Shown piece by piece: positions 36,657 to 46,468 of a DNA stretch of 64,000 nt (positions are counted from its first letter, which is position 1; every line of letters starts with the position of its first letter). Position numbers and translations under genes: made by a program. Origin of the DNA: Aestuariivivens sediminicola (GTDB lineage Bacteria > Bacteroidota > Bacteroidia > Flavobacteriales > Flavobacteriaceae); assembly GCF_022662015.1 (NCBI RefSeq), contig NZ_JAKMCM010000001.1:1-64000 (forward strand), given 5' to 3'. The notes below the pieces were generated by a model. The model was not told the DNA's origin. It saw only the letters and a program-made list of their open reading frames with translations, and ran no database searches.

Positions 36657-37430
36657 TTAAAGTTGTTTGGCCTCTTCCCAAAAGACGTCCATTTCCGCTA
36701 AGGTCATTTCTTTTAGAGGTTTATTCAGACTTTTAGCCTTATTTTCCAGATACTGAAATCGCTTTGAGAATTTTTTATTGGTTCGCTCCAATGCATTTTC
36801 AGGATTTATATTTAAAAATCGAGCATAGTTAACCATAGAAAATAGCACATCCCCAAATTCATTTTCTATGGTTTCCTGATTGCCGGAGTCTACCTCCATT
36901 TTAAACTCCTTGAGCTCTTCCTCAACTTTCTCCCACACCTGGCCAGGTTTTTCCCAATCGAAGCCAACACCCGCTACCTTATCCTGAATTCTATTAGCCT
37001 TTACCAAAGCGGGTAAACTGTTGGGAACCCCTTCCAATACGCTCGCCTTACCCTCCTTTAATTTTAATTTCTCCCAATTGCGTTTTACATCCTCTTCATT
37101 ATCAACATTTATATCACCGTAGATATGTGGATGACGGTCTACTAACTTCTCGCATATACCATGGCAAACATCTGCAATATCAAAATCTTGAGTTTCACTG
37201 GCTATCTTCGCATAAAAAACAATATGCAATAACAGGTCTCCCAATTCTTTTTTAACTTCATCCAGGTTATTGTCCAAAATCGCATCGCCAAGTTCATAGG
37301 TCTCTTCAATGGTCAAGTGTCTCAGTGATGCCATAGTCTGCTTTTTATCCCATGGGCATTGCGCACGCAATTCATCCATAATTGTAAGTAACCTATCGAA
37401 CGCCTCTAATTGTTTTGCTCTTTTATTCAT
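36657..37430 (-). CDS. mazG: Nucleoside triphosphate pyrophosphohydrolase MazG
   Basis: A 257-residue all-alpha NTP pyrophosphohydrolase that removes aberrant NTPs and can affect ppGpp levels. It has two MazG domains. The first carries CPWDKKQTMASLRHLTIEETYEL and ELGDLLLHIVFYAKIA, including the EExxE and ExxD metal ligands. The second has VEEELKEFKMEVDSGN and ENEFGDVLFSMVNYARF. The length is typical. It is monocistronic, flanked by the DUF349 gene and the glycosyltransferase. Confidence 0.96.
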   Translation of the reverse strand: MNKRAKQLEAFDRLLTIMDELRAQCPWDKKQTMASLRHLTIEETYELGDAILDNNLDEVKKELGDLLLHIVFYAKIASETQDFDIADVCHGICEKLVDRHPHIYGDINVDNEEDVKRNWEKLKLKEGKASVLEGVPNSLPALVKANRIQDKVAGVGFDWEKPGQVWEKVEEELKEFKMEVDSGNQETIENEFGDVLFSMVNYARFLNINPENALERTNKKFSKRFQYLENKAKSLNKPLKEMTLAEMDVFWEEAKQL

Positions 37431-37478
37431 AGATACATTTATTTTTATAATGGAATGTGAGGAAAAATAAGTATTTCC

Positions 37479-38948
37479 TCACCTATTTCTTTTTAAAATT
37501 TGACAATTACCAATGTTCTCATAATCAGTATAATTGTTTTCGACATAATCGATGTTCTTTTTACTATAAACATTTATATCTATCGGTACATCGATTTCCT
37601 TTAAAATAAAAACAGGCGGGTTTGATATTAAATCTTGATATAACTCTTCATTTTGCATTTCCCCGGATAAAAATATCGAATTAAAATATTTACTAGAAGA
37701 TACGCTCTCTGAAATTGCAAGACCCTTAATTAAATTTTCATCTGCACCTAATATATAAACATAATCTTTATCTGAAGTGTTATCATTTAACCATCTGCCA
37801 ATTAATTCATAAACGGCAGTATCTCTATTTATGTACTGAAATCCTGAATATAGTACTTGATAATATGGAAAAAAAAGAAAGATTACCAGTATTAATACTT
37901 TTTTATAATTAAAATACTTAGGGAATAATCCTTTATCTAAAAGTGTGGCAATAGAACAACCTAATAGTATGGATAATGGGGCAATTACCTGTCTTAACTG
38001 ATGACCATAATAATACCCAGAAGAATTCACACCGAAGAAATCAATTATAAGCCACAACATAACTCCTATTAAAAATGTGTTTAGAATTAATTTAAAATTG
38101 TAGAAAACCACAACTAAAAGAGGATAAAAAATGATAATTTTAGAAAATACGAAAACATCAAGAAACTTGATAAAACGCATTTTTATAGTTGGTGCTTTAG
38201 ATCCTGAATTAGTAAGAATTGCCCATGAACCCTCAAGGTAGTCTTGATAGGGGATAGCAAAAAAAACATCTAAAATGAAAACTGATGAAACTAAAATTGA
38301 AACTATTCCTAATACGAAGCAAACATAACCACTAACTAATTTTCGTTTTGTTCTTTGGGGATTTAAATAGATAAAATAAAAACAAGAAAAAGCAATATAT
38401 GTGGTTATAGAAATTTGTTTAAATGAAATGGCCAGACCTAACGCTAATCCAGATATGTACATGAGGGTATTCAAATTTGGATATTTAGCAGACATTACTA
38501 TGGCATAAAAGCCAAGAACACTAAACAAAATCATAAAGGTTTCTGTTTGTGCTAACGCAGATCCATCGAATACAAACCAACAAAAAACAAGTCCAAAAAT
38601 ACACATGGCCAATATCCCCGCAAATTTATCATATAGCTGTTTTACTGTTTTATAAATAAAGACAGAGGATATCAGAACTGATAATGCTCCGATCATTCTA
38701 ACGAAATAGAAATTTCCGTTCGAAACAATTTCAGATAAAGCATATAGAATAAAAATTCCAGGCGTTTTGTTCTCTACTGAACCCACATAGGGTGGCATCC
38801 CATTATCAACCCAAATTCTGCCAATATATGTCCACAATCCCTCATCATACCGCATATATGGGTACAAGGCGGTAATAGATAAAACAAGTGCTAAAAATAA
38901 AAATAGTGTTATTGGATTAATTAAGAGGAAAGTGTTACTTCTTTTCAT
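37479..38948 (-). CDS. GT39/ArnT-like membrane glycosyltransferase
   Basis: The ATG at 38948 (489 residues, [11 protein letters not shown]) is preferred to an upstream GTG at 39002 that would overlap the previous gene by 68 bases; the overlap is then 14 bases. A GT-C fold is likely: about eleven to twelve membrane helices, with the catalytic-type acidic pair D35-E36 in the first outer loop ([11 protein letters not shown]) and NKTPGIF further on. Such enzymes move a sugar from a polyprenyl-phosphate carrier to a lipid, glycan or protein. The acceptor is unknown. It forms an operon with the FAD oxidoreductase and looks AT-rich. Confidence 0.85.
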   Translation of the reverse strand: MKRSNTFLLINPITLFLFLALVLSITALYPYMRYDEGLWTYIGRIWVDNGMPPYVGSVENKTPGIFILYALSEIVSNGNFYFVRMIGALSVLISSVFIYKTVKQLYDKFAGILAMCIFGLVFCWFVFDGSALAQTETFMILFSVLGFYAIVMSAKYPNLNTLMYISGLALGLAISFKQISITTYIAFSCFYFIYLNPQRTKRKLVSGYVCFVLGIVSILVSSVFILDVFFAIPYQDYLEGSWAILTNSGSKAPTIKMRFIKFLDVFVFSKIIIFYPLLVVVFYNFKLILNTFLIGVMLWLIIDFFGVNSSGYYYGHQLRQVIAPLSILLGCSIATLLDKGLFPKYFNYKKVLILVIFLFFPYYQVLYSGFQYINRDTAVYELIGRWLNDNTSDKDYVYILGADENLIKGLAISESVSSSKYFNSIFLSGEMQNEELYQDLISNPPVFILKEIDVPIDINVYSKKNIDYVENNYTDYENIGNCQILKRNR

Positions 38949-40515
38949 GATATGTCTTTTCCATATTAATATTCCAAAGATTCTCTTTAGAAATAACACC
39001 ATTAATAATATTGTCTACGGCTGTTATAGCTGTTAGCATAGAATGGTCTTGATTATTATATTTATGCATCCCATTTCGACCAATTAAAAATAAGTTACTA
39101 TATGAATCTGTATACTGTCTTATTACATGAAATTCCGAGTACGAACCGAAATATGCAGGATATGCCTTAGGCACTTTTATTATGGTTCTATCTAGCACAT
39201 CAGCCTTATCAATGATTTGTATTGATTGTAATTCATTTATGGCAAACTCCATAAACTCATGGTCACTTTTACGCCACAATTCATCTCCAACATTGCAAAA
39301 ATATTCTAAACCAATCCAAATCTTATCTTCATCCTTAACCAGGTAAGGTGACCAATTATTAAATATTTGCAATCTTCCCAATTTCACATCTTTTTCCTGA
39401 ATGTAAATCCAATTATCTTTAACAGGACCAATATTTTCTTCAACTTTCAATTTATTTAACAATAATCCGACTGTAATGAAATCTCTATATTTTAAACCTT
39501 CACTGACTCGTATAACTTTTTTAGGAACATCACTTCCCATACTTCCTATTAAATGCTTAACCGGCATAGTAGAAAAAAAGTAATCCCCTTTGACCACCTT
39601 CTTCTCTTTGGAATTCAAATCCGTATATCCAATTTCAACAACCCTATTCTTGTCTAAAAATAAATCCGTTACACTTGAATTCAAATGAACTTCTCCTCCC
39701 TTTGATCTTATGATTTCAGCTACTGATTCCCACATTTGACCCGGACCCAGTTTTGGATACATAAATTGCTCAATAAGGCTCGTCTCAGTATTTTTCTGTT
39801 CAATAGATTTGACTTTAATAAAAAGAGATTTAAAAATATGTAGGATTACTTTTTGAATGGATAAACGCTTTATGCGCTGAGCGCCCCAACGAGAGTCAAT
39901 TTCTGAACATGGCACTCCCCATACCTTTTCCGTGTAGTCCTTAAAAAAGGTTTCATACAATTCCTTGCCGAACCTATTAATAAAAAACTCTTCTAAATTA
40001 GATATCCTTTTTAGTGGAAATAGCCTTATTAATAAATAAGTCCATCCGATCTTCAATATTTTAACGGGCCCTAAAGAAGATATTGTATGCCAATTAATAC
40101 TGATCGGATAATCGAAAAACCGTTTTAAAAAAAATATACGTGACAATCGAGTTCGAATGAGCATTACCATGTCCTCTTTTTCAGGATCTGGACCATTATT
40201 TGATAACTTTAATTCGATCTCTTGCTGCATAGTTTTATTGCCACTCTTTAGTTCATCTCTTGCAGGAGATCCCTGTATAGGCAAAATGTTTTGCCACCAC
40301 TGCATGACAACATCAGATTTTGAAAAAAATCGATGACCGCCTATATCTATCCTGTTCCCATTGTAAATTTCAGTTCGAGAAATACCACCTATCTTATCTG
40401 TACTTTCAAAAACCAACGGTTTAATATTTGTACGTTTTAAAAGCTCATATGCAGCGGTTAAACCAGCAGGACCAGCCCCAATTATTATTGCATATTTCCC
40501 ATTGAACTTATCCAT
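38935..40515 (-). CDS. FAD-dependent oxidoreductase of the protoporphyrinogen-oxidase/UDP-galactopyranose-mutase type
   Basis: 526 residues. The N-terminal dinucleotide fold is [18 protein letters not shown] (9-26), followed by [14 protein letters not shown] and the GGHRFFSK motif. A mutase-like middle part (FTEKVWG-like text, here [14 protein letters not shown]) and the C-terminal FAD motif [20 protein letters not shown] are present. Members of this group are frequent in exopolysaccharide loci, and the next gene is a membrane glycosyltransferase, which supports a role in surface glycan synthesis. Substrate unknown. It is not a heme gene by context. Confidence 0.85.
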   Translation of the reverse strand: MDKFNGKYAIIIGAGPAGLTAAYELLKRTNIKPLVFESTDKIGGISRTEIYNGNRIDIGGHRFFSKSDVVMQWWQNILPIQGSPARDELKSGNKTMQQEIELKLSNNGPDPEKEDMVMLIRTRLSRIFFLKRFFDYPISINWHTISSLGPVKILKIGWTYLLIRLFPLKRISNLEEFFINRFGKELYETFFKDYTEKVWGVPCSEIDSRWGAQRIKRLSIQKVILHIFKSLFIKVKSIEQKNTETSLIEQFMYPKLGPGQMWESVAEIIRSKGGEVHLNSSVTDLFLDKNRVVEIGYTDLNSKEKKVVKGDYFFSTMPVKHLIGSMGSDVPKKVIRVSEGLKYRDFITVGLLLNKLKVEENIGPVKDNWIYIQEKDVKLGRLQIFNNWSPYLVKDEDKIWIGLEYFCNVGDELWRKSDHEFMEFAINELQSIQIIDKADVLDRTIIKVPKAYPAYFGSYSEFHVIRQYTDSYSNLFLIGRNGMHKYNNQDHSMLTAITAVDNIINGVISKENLWNINMEKTYHEKK

Positions 40516-40556
40516 AATGTTAATCCAAACGATTAATATAGATTGCTTAGTTTAAA

Positions 40557-40589
40557 TAAAAAAAACCTGCTGGTGTGAAACGCAACAGG
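40557..40589 (-). terminator. Terminator of the aconitase gene
   Basis: Read on the minus strand: CCTGTTG (40589-40583) pairs with CAGCAGG (40572-40566), 7 bp with one G-T pair, and is followed by eight or nine T. It lies 30 bases past the aconitase stop and insulates the FAD oxidoreductase operon. Confidence 0.75.
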
Positions 40590-40618
40590 CTGTATAATAA
40601 TATAAATACGAATAAATT

Positions 40619-42889
40619 TTATTGTGCGTTTTGCTTTTTAATCAAGTTTAATGCTGATCCCTCTTTATACCATGCTATTTGAGCATCGTTGTATGAATGA
40701 TTCAACTTAATGACGTCCTTTGATCCATTCGAATGAACTATCTCCAATGTCAATTGCTTTTCAGGAGCAAATTCATTTAGATCCAAAAAGTTGAAGGTAT
40801 CATCTTCCTGAATTAAATCATAATCATTTTCATTGGCAAAAGTCAAACCTAGCATACCCTGCTTTTTTAGATTGGTTTCGTGTATCCTTGCAAACGATTT
40901 GACTATTACCGCCGCGACGCCTAAATGACGCGGTTGCATGGCAGCATGCTCTCTGGAGGATCCTTCACCGTAGTTATGATCTCCAACAACAATAGTTTTA
41001 ATACCTGCTTTTTTGTATTCACGTTGGACATCGGGCACACCACCGTATTCGCCTGTTAACTGGTTTTTAACGAAGTTCGTTTTCTTGTTAAATGCATTCA
41101 CTGCCCCGATAAGCGTATTATTGGAAATGTTATCCAGATGACCTCTAAAACGCAGCCATGGACCCGCCATTGAAATGTGGTCCGTTGTACACTTCCCAAA
41201 CGCCTTTATTAAAAGTTTTGCTCCACTAATAGTATCGCCTATTGGCTCAAATGGTGTTAGCAGTTGCAATCGTTCTGAGTTATCAGCGACAATAACCTGA
41301 ACGCCACTGCCGTCCTCAACCGGTTCTAAATACCCATTATCTTTAACTTCAAATCCTTTTGGAGGCAATTCCCAACCTGTGGGCTCATCCAAAAAGACTT
41401 CCTCACCATTTTCATTGATCAAAGCATCCGTTAATGGATTAAAATCCAGACGGCCCGCTATAGCAATAGCTGCAGTAATCTCTGGCGATGCCACAAATGC
41501 ATGAGTATTAGGATTTCCATCGGCACGTTTGGCAAAATTCCTGTTAAAAGAATGCACAATACTGTTCTTCGGAGCATTCTTGGGATCACTGTAACGCGCC
41601 CATTGTCCTATACACGGACCACAGGCATTCGTGAATATCTTAGCGTCCAATTTTTCAAAAACCTCAAGAATTCCATCGCGCTCAGCCGTGTACCGTACCT
41701 GTTCAGAACCCGGATTAATACCAAACTCAGCCTTGGTTTTTAACCCTTTGTCCAAAGCCTGTTGAGCGATTGAAGAGGCTCTCGATAAGTCCTCATAAGA
41801 TGAATTGGTACATGATCCAATAAGTCCCCACTCCACCTTAATTGGCCAATCGTTAGTCTTCGCCTTTTCTGTCATTTCGCTTCCAACAGGTGTCGATAAA
41901 TCCGGCGTAAAGGGTCCATTTAACAATGGACTTAACTCAGATAAATTGATTTCAATTACTTGATCAAAATAGTGCTCAGGATTGGCATATACTTCTGGAT
42001 CGGCAGTTAGGTAGCTTTTCACCTCATTGGCAGCATCTGCAACATCCGACCGATCTGTGGCACGCAAATAACGCTCCATAGAGTCATCATAACCGAATGT
42101 TGATGTTGTTGCTCCTATTTCCGCTCCCATATTACAGATCGTTCCTTTTCCTGTACATGACATGGCTGTAGCTCCTGGTCCAAAATATTCTACAATGGCA
42201 CCGGTACCGCCTTTTACTGTTAATATTTCCGCAACTTTTAGTATAACATCCTTCGGTGCTGTCCAACCAGACAATTTCCCAGTGAGCTTAACACCAATTA
42301 ATTTCGGAAATTTAAGTTCCCAAGCCATTCCAGCCATAACATCTACAGCATCGGCACCTCCAACACCAATGGCAACCATACCTAATCCTCCGGCGTTAAC
42401 CGTATGTGAATCGGTACCTATCATCATACCTCCCGGAAATGCATAGTTTTCGAGAACAACCTGATGTATAATACCCGCTCCTGGTTTCCAAAATCCAATA
42501 CCATACTTATTAGAGACCGATTCCAAAAAGTTAAACACTTCACTACTCACGCTATTAGCATGTTTCAAATCGACAGCCGCGCCTTCCTTTGCCTGAATTA
42601 AATGATCGCAATGTACGGTAGTAGGGACAGCGACCTTATTTTTGCCTGCTTGCATAAATTGCAACAAGGCCATTTGAGCCGTTGCATCTTGACAGGCTAT
42701 TCTATCGGGTGCAAAATCGACATAATCCTTACCTCTGACAAAAGACTTGGTCGTTATACCATCCCATAAGTGATTATACAGAATCTTTTCTGAAAGTGTC
42801 AGTGGTTTTCCCACTACCTCCCGTGCTTGGTTCACACGTTCGGTCATTCGGCTGTAAACCGCTTTAATCATATCGATATCAAATGCCAT
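40619..42889 (-). CDS. Aconitate hydratase (mitochondrial-type)
   Basis: A 756-residue TCA-cycle enzyme converting citrate to isocitrate. The three [4Fe-4S] cysteines are in GSCTNSS (near 357) and [10 protein letters not shown] (near 423 and 426). Other signatures: [27 protein letters not shown] and the swivel-domain [17 protein letters not shown]. The length and order match the mitochondrial-type family (like yeast Aco1) rather than AcnA or AcnB of E. coli. It is transcribed alone and is a core gene set between two accessory-looking gene groups. Confidence 0.96.
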   Translation of the reverse strand: MAFDIDMIKAVYSRMTERVNQAREVVGKPLTLSEKILYNHLWDGITTKSFVRGKDYVDFAPDRIACQDATAQMALLQFMQAGKNKVAVPTTVHCDHLIQAKEGAAVDLKHANSVSSEVFNFLESVSNKYGIGFWKPGAGIIHQVVLENYAFPGGMMIGTDSHTVNAGGLGMVAIGVGGADAVDVMAGMAWELKFPKLIGVKLTGKLSGWTAPKDVILKVAEILTVKGGTGAIVEYFGPGATAMSCTGKGTICNMGAEIGATTSTFGYDDSMERYLRATDRSDVADAANEVKSYLTADPEVYANPEHYFDQVIEINLSELSPLLNGPFTPDLSTPVGSEMTEKAKTNDWPIKVEWGLIGSCTNSSYEDLSRASSIAQQALDKGLKTKAEFGINPGSEQVRYTAERDGILEVFEKLDAKIFTNACGPCIGQWARYSDPKNAPKNSIVHSFNRNFAKRADGNPNTHAFVASPEITAAIAIAGRLDFNPLTDALINENGEEVFLDEPTGWELPPKGFEVKDNGYLEPVEDGSGVQVIVADNSERLQLLTPFEPIGDTISGAKLLIKAFGKCTTDHISMAGPWLRFRGHLDNISNNTLIGAVNAFNKKTNFVKNQLTGEYGGVPDVQREYKKAGIKTIVVGDHNYGEGSSREHAAMQPRHLGVAAVIVKSFARIHETNLKKQGMLGLTFANENDYDLIQEDDTFNFLDLNEFAPEKQLTLEIVHSNGSKDVIKLNHSYNDAQIAWYKEGSALNLIKKQNAQ

Positions 42890-43058
42890 ATCTAATAAAT
42901 ATTATAATTCTATTTTAAGTGTCGCAAAGTACAAAATTATTACAAAGTTTTAAAAATAAACCCCTATGAATGCCCCCTATTAATACGATTTTATTATACC
43001 AATATTGGAAATGCATATCAGTTATATTTTTACCAGATCTGAGCGATAAAAATACCGA

Positions 43059-44204
43059 TTAGTCAATTTTTTGATTGAAAAATTGCTTTATTCGAAACGA
43101 ATCCCTTAAACTTGTACACGGTTTTTCAAAATACGTATAAATTATTTGAGATCCGAAATAGGTTATCCCCAGATAGAACAGAACACAAGCTATGCGTTGC
43201 CATATTTTTAAAGCATTAAAATCCAATACTAATTGCATCAGATATAAAATAAAGGTGTAATGTATAAGATACATGGCATAAGAATACAGACTAATTCTTT
43301 TTATTAATTTAGCCCATGCACCGGATGGCCTCTTCAAAAAGTAGAACATTGGTAATGCAAGGCTTATTCCAATTGAATTTAAAGGCAAGTATAAAACGTT
43401 CCAGTAAAATGGGTAATTTTCTATGGAAATACCTAAATATGGAATGACAACCATCACAAGAAAAGATAAGCCTATACCGAAATAAAAAAGTATCTTTTTT
43501 TTAAGTTTGATTAGCATTCTAAATCTTTTAAGCAAAGCAACCAATATGAACCCATAAAAAATTGCATCTAATCTATATATAACAATAGCCTTTAAATTGG
43601 TGTTCCATATCGATAAAGACTGAAGTCCATTATTTACTGATGAGTTGTATTTTGCTTTAAAAACGAAAAAAAGTAGAACCAAAAAAACAGAAACACCTAA
43701 AAACAATGAATCCTTTTTGAAAAAATTATTAAGCAGTCTGAAAGATACAATTAAACAAAGTGGTGCCAGAAGATAAGCATATTCTTCCACCGATAGACTC
43801 CATGATTCTGGAAAAAAAAGAATATGAGAATCGTAAAAATTCTGAAGAAAAAATAAATATTTCCAGAGATTCGATGGCAATTCGTAACCAATCCAAAGGG
43901 CCACAAGGACATTCACAAAAAGCATCAAAAAGTAAAGCGGCAATGTTCTGAACCACCGTCTTACCCAAAAGTAAAGTACATCGAACACCTCAAACGAGGT
44001 TGAATTTATCAATCGTAAAAGAAGTCCACCTATCAGAAACCCACTGAGCACGAAGAATATTTCAACACCTTGTACGCCAAACAATTGAATACCTTGAATA
44101 TCGTATCCCTGAAAGATATAACTTGTATGAGATAGTAAGACCAAGGTAATGGCAATTGCCCTTACCAGATCTAGTCCATAAATTCTCTTTGATTTTTGAT
44201 TCAC
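43059..44204 (-). CDS. Acyltransferase-3 family membrane protein (copy A)
   Basis: A 381-residue integral membrane acyltransferase with about ten helices. The family motif is GLDLVRAIAITLVLLSH with R15 and catalytic-type H26, then GVEIFFVLSGFLIGGLLLR and ESWSLSVEEYAYLL. These proteins O-acylate sugars of LPS, capsule or other envelope glycans. It is the last gene of a three-gene unit, 2 bases after copy B, and clearly a paralogue of it. The base composition looks lower in GC than that of the core genes. Confidence 0.92.
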   Translation of the reverse strand: MNQKSKRIYGLDLVRAIAITLVLLSHTSYIFQGYDIQGIQLFGVQGVEIFFVLSGFLIGGLLLRLINSTSFEVFDVLYFWVRRWFRTLPLYFLMLFVNVLVALWIGYELPSNLWKYLFFLQNFYDSHILFFPESWSLSVEEYAYLLAPLCLIVSFRLLNNFFKKDSLFLGVSVFLVLLFFVFKAKYNSSVNNGLQSLSIWNTNLKAIVIYRLDAIFYGFILVALLKRFRMLIKLKKKILFYFGIGLSFLVMVVIPYLGISIENYPFYWNVLYLPLNSIGISLALPMFYFLKRPSGAWAKLIKRISLYSYAMYLIHYTFILYLMQLVLDFNALKIWQRIACVLFYLGITYFGSQIIYTYFEKPCTSLRDSFRIKQFFNQKID

Positions 44205-44206
44205 AA

Positions 44207-45334
44207 TTATCTCGGAAATTTTTTATCACGATAACTCATAATAGGTTTCTCAAAATAAAGATAAATGAAATTTGAAATTGTAAGAGTTAGAAATAAAAAA
44301 ATAATTAAAGCGCTAAATTTTGTCCATATTCCTAATCCAATCTTATCTGTAAGTAACTGCATATTTAATAGTATTAAAGAATAATTCACTAAATACATGG
44401 CATAAGATCGCGTACTGATAAATTCGATTATTGATTTTAAATATCTACTTCCTCGCAATTCTATAGCGTAAGGAAACATGAATAATAAGGATATCGAGAT
44501 TACTTGTAAGTATAAAAATGAATAAAACCATAAATAGGAATCAGGTCCTATGTTAAAAATAAACATACTTAAATGTAGAGCAACAAAAATGAGAAGGCCG
44601 AGCAAGAATAAAATAGTTTTGTATTTCTTTATTATCAAGGCATATGATTTAATTACAAAAACGGCAAGAAAACCCAAATAAATGCTATCCATCCTAAAAA
44701 TAACTACCTTTCGAAATGACGAACTCCAATCATAATAATTATTAACTACTGTATTGAAATTAAAATCCATCTTAAAAAATGAAAGCACCACTATAACACT
44801 CAGTGAGACCACAAAAAATACCTTTTTTCTCTTCTTGTTTTGAAATAATAACACCGCTGTAAAAAGAAGAAATGGCAATAGAATATAAGCGTATTCTTCT
44901 ATCGATAAACTCCAGGCCTCAGTAAAAAAATCGGGATGCCCCACCGTAAAATTCTGCAGAAAAAATAAGTAGCTCCCTAAATTCTTGGGCAAAGTTGTAT
45001 CCAGCAATAATGCAATAACAATATTTATAATTAAAATCAGGTAGTAATTAGGGAGGGTTCTAAGCCAGCGCCTTTTCCAAAACCGAAATAAATCAGACCA
45101 TTTTAGATGTTTATTATCATTTAATGTTTTAATTAGGATGCCTCCGATTAAATACCCGCTCAAAACAAAAAACAAATCAACTCCAACGGTTCCCATAAGT
45201 CTTAAACCATCTAATAATGTATTACTCATTTCGGGAAACAACAATAAAGAGCAATGGGATTGCAGGACGAGGCAAATTGCTAAAGCGCGTATACAATCTA
45301 AACCAAAAATGCGTGAATCCTTTTTTGGCATCAA
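44207..45334 (-). CDS. Acyltransferase-3 family membrane protein (copy B)
   Basis: A 375-residue paralogue of copy A: GLDCIRALAICLVLQSH (R16, H27), GVDLFFVLSGYLIGGILIK, EAWSLSIEEYAYILLPFL, and a C-terminal YFEKPIMSYRD also shared with copy A (YFEKPCTSLRD). It is probably an O-acyltransferase of an envelope glycan. Its ATG overlaps the end of the HTTM-like gene by 4 bases (translational coupling). Two divergent copies in a row suggest two positions or two acyl groups modified on one glycan. Confidence 0.92.
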   Translation of the reverse strand: MMPKKDSRIFGLDCIRALAICLVLQSHCSLLLFPEMSNTLLDGLRLMGTVGVDLFFVLSGYLIGGILIKTLNDNKHLKWSDLFRFWKRRWLRTLPNYYLILIINIVIALLLDTTLPKNLGSYLFFLQNFTVGHPDFFTEAWSLSIEEYAYILLPFLLFTAVLLFQNKKRKKVFFVVSLSVIVVLSFFKMDFNFNTVVNNYYDWSSSFRKVVIFRMDSIYLGFLAVFVIKSYALIIKKYKTILFLLGLLIFVALHLSMFIFNIGPDSYLWFYSFLYLQVISISLLFMFPYAIELRGSRYLKSIIEFISTRSYAMYLVNYSLILLNMQLLTDKIGLGIWTKFSALIIFLFLTLTISNFIYLYFEKPIMSYRDKKFPR

Positions 45335-46413
45335 TAAAATTCTAAGTATGAATTCGGACCATCCAGATACTTATTTATATGATCCTGTAATTTCTGATAT
45401 ACTCGTTTTTCCGGATATACCATGACATTTATGGTCTTTGCTGACCACTCATTAAAATCGATATAATATTGACCTTCCTGTTGTCTAATATTTTGTTTAA
45501 TATTCATAGGTAATCTGGATAAATCTTGCTCAACCTTAAAATGCAATCTACAATATTTTGGTTTTGCAGAAAAATAACTAAAGGACAGAAGATGATCGTA
45601 GTATCCAAAAAAATTCAAAATCGGAAAAACTATGGATAAAAAAAATACAATGAGGCTTTTTGGATGGTTTAACCTAAATAAAAGTTTAGATGAAAATGGT
45701 TTCTTGTAAAATAAATAGAATAGAGTAAATATATTAAACAATGTTAGAGGAAAAACGAGATAACCAAAATTACCAATAATAAAAGTAATTAGAATCATAA
45801 TATGCATAAAGGTTATCAGCCAAATAGCCCATTTCCTGGTCTTTGAAAAAATTAAAAGTATACCAAATGACGCCTCTAAAAATGGAACTGAATAGGTAAA
45901 AAGTTTCCTGTGAACTTCAGGGACGAAAGGTATTCTTCTGCTTAGGCCATTGGACCAAATTTCAAAAAATTGACTGTTCCATTTATGTATGCCACTCCAA
46001 AAATAAGTTCCAACAAAAATTAATAGAATACATTGCTTGGCTCTTTTTGGATCATTCGAAAACATGATAAGTGAAAAAACAACAAATACAATTTCAAAAT
46101 AAAAGGGTTGTATCCTATTTTGGTCAATTAAGGCCCAATAAATATATATGATCACAACTGGTAAACCAAACTTCCATTTCGGAATAAATAAGAACATCAG
46201 AAACGTCGAAAAAAATATAGCTATTAAGACAATATCTCCTATCAGATCTGGCACGGGCATTCTCTCGAAAAAGGGTATTAAAGGAAATAACCTATTAGAA
46301 AACCAAATTTTGGGAGCCATAATAAAGGGTAAAAAAAATGCTAAAAATGTAGCTACTCTTATTACAAAAAGCTCATCATTTTTTAAATCTTGAATAATGG
46401 TTTTAGAATTCAC
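45331..46413 (-). CDS. HTTM/DoxX-like multi-pass membrane protein
   Basis: A 360-residue protein with about eight membrane helices and a soluble C-terminal tail (~285-360). Features resembling HTTM (vitamin K gamma-carboxylase-like) and DoxX-type membrane proteins are ALIDQNRIQPFYFEIVF (94-110) and VGTYFWSGIHKWN (134-146). I cannot place it more precisely. It is the first gene of the unit with the two acyltransferases. It is divergent, with 55 bases between the starts, from the PHM-like gene. Confidence 0.6.
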   Translation of the reverse strand: MNSKTIIQDLKNDELFVIRVATFLAFFLPFIMAPKIWFSNRLFPLIPFFERMPVPDLIGDIVLIAIFFSTFLMFLFIPKWKFGLPVVIIYIYWALIDQNRIQPFYFEIVFVVFSLIMFSNDPKRAKQCILLIFVGTYFWSGIHKWNSQFFEIWSNGLSRRIPFVPEVHRKLFTYSVPFLEASFGILLIFSKTRKWAIWLITFMHIMILITFIIGNFGYLVFPLTLFNIFTLFYLFYKKPFSSKLLFRLNHPKSLIVFFLSIVFPILNFFGYYDHLLSFSYFSAKPKYCRLHFKVEQDLSRLPMNIKQNIRQQEGQYYIDFNEWSAKTINVMVYPEKRVYQKLQDHINKYLDGPNSYLEFY

Positions 46414-46468
46414 AGTACTTTAATATTAAAACTAAATTATTAGTACATTAGCCAGTAATTAAAGACAC

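Noticed and set aside
38949-39002. GTG start at 39002 for the glycosyltransferase
   Set aside because: It adds 18 residues overlapping the FAD oxidoreductase; the ATG at 38948 lies 11 bases before that gene's stop codon region and starts a normal first membrane helix.
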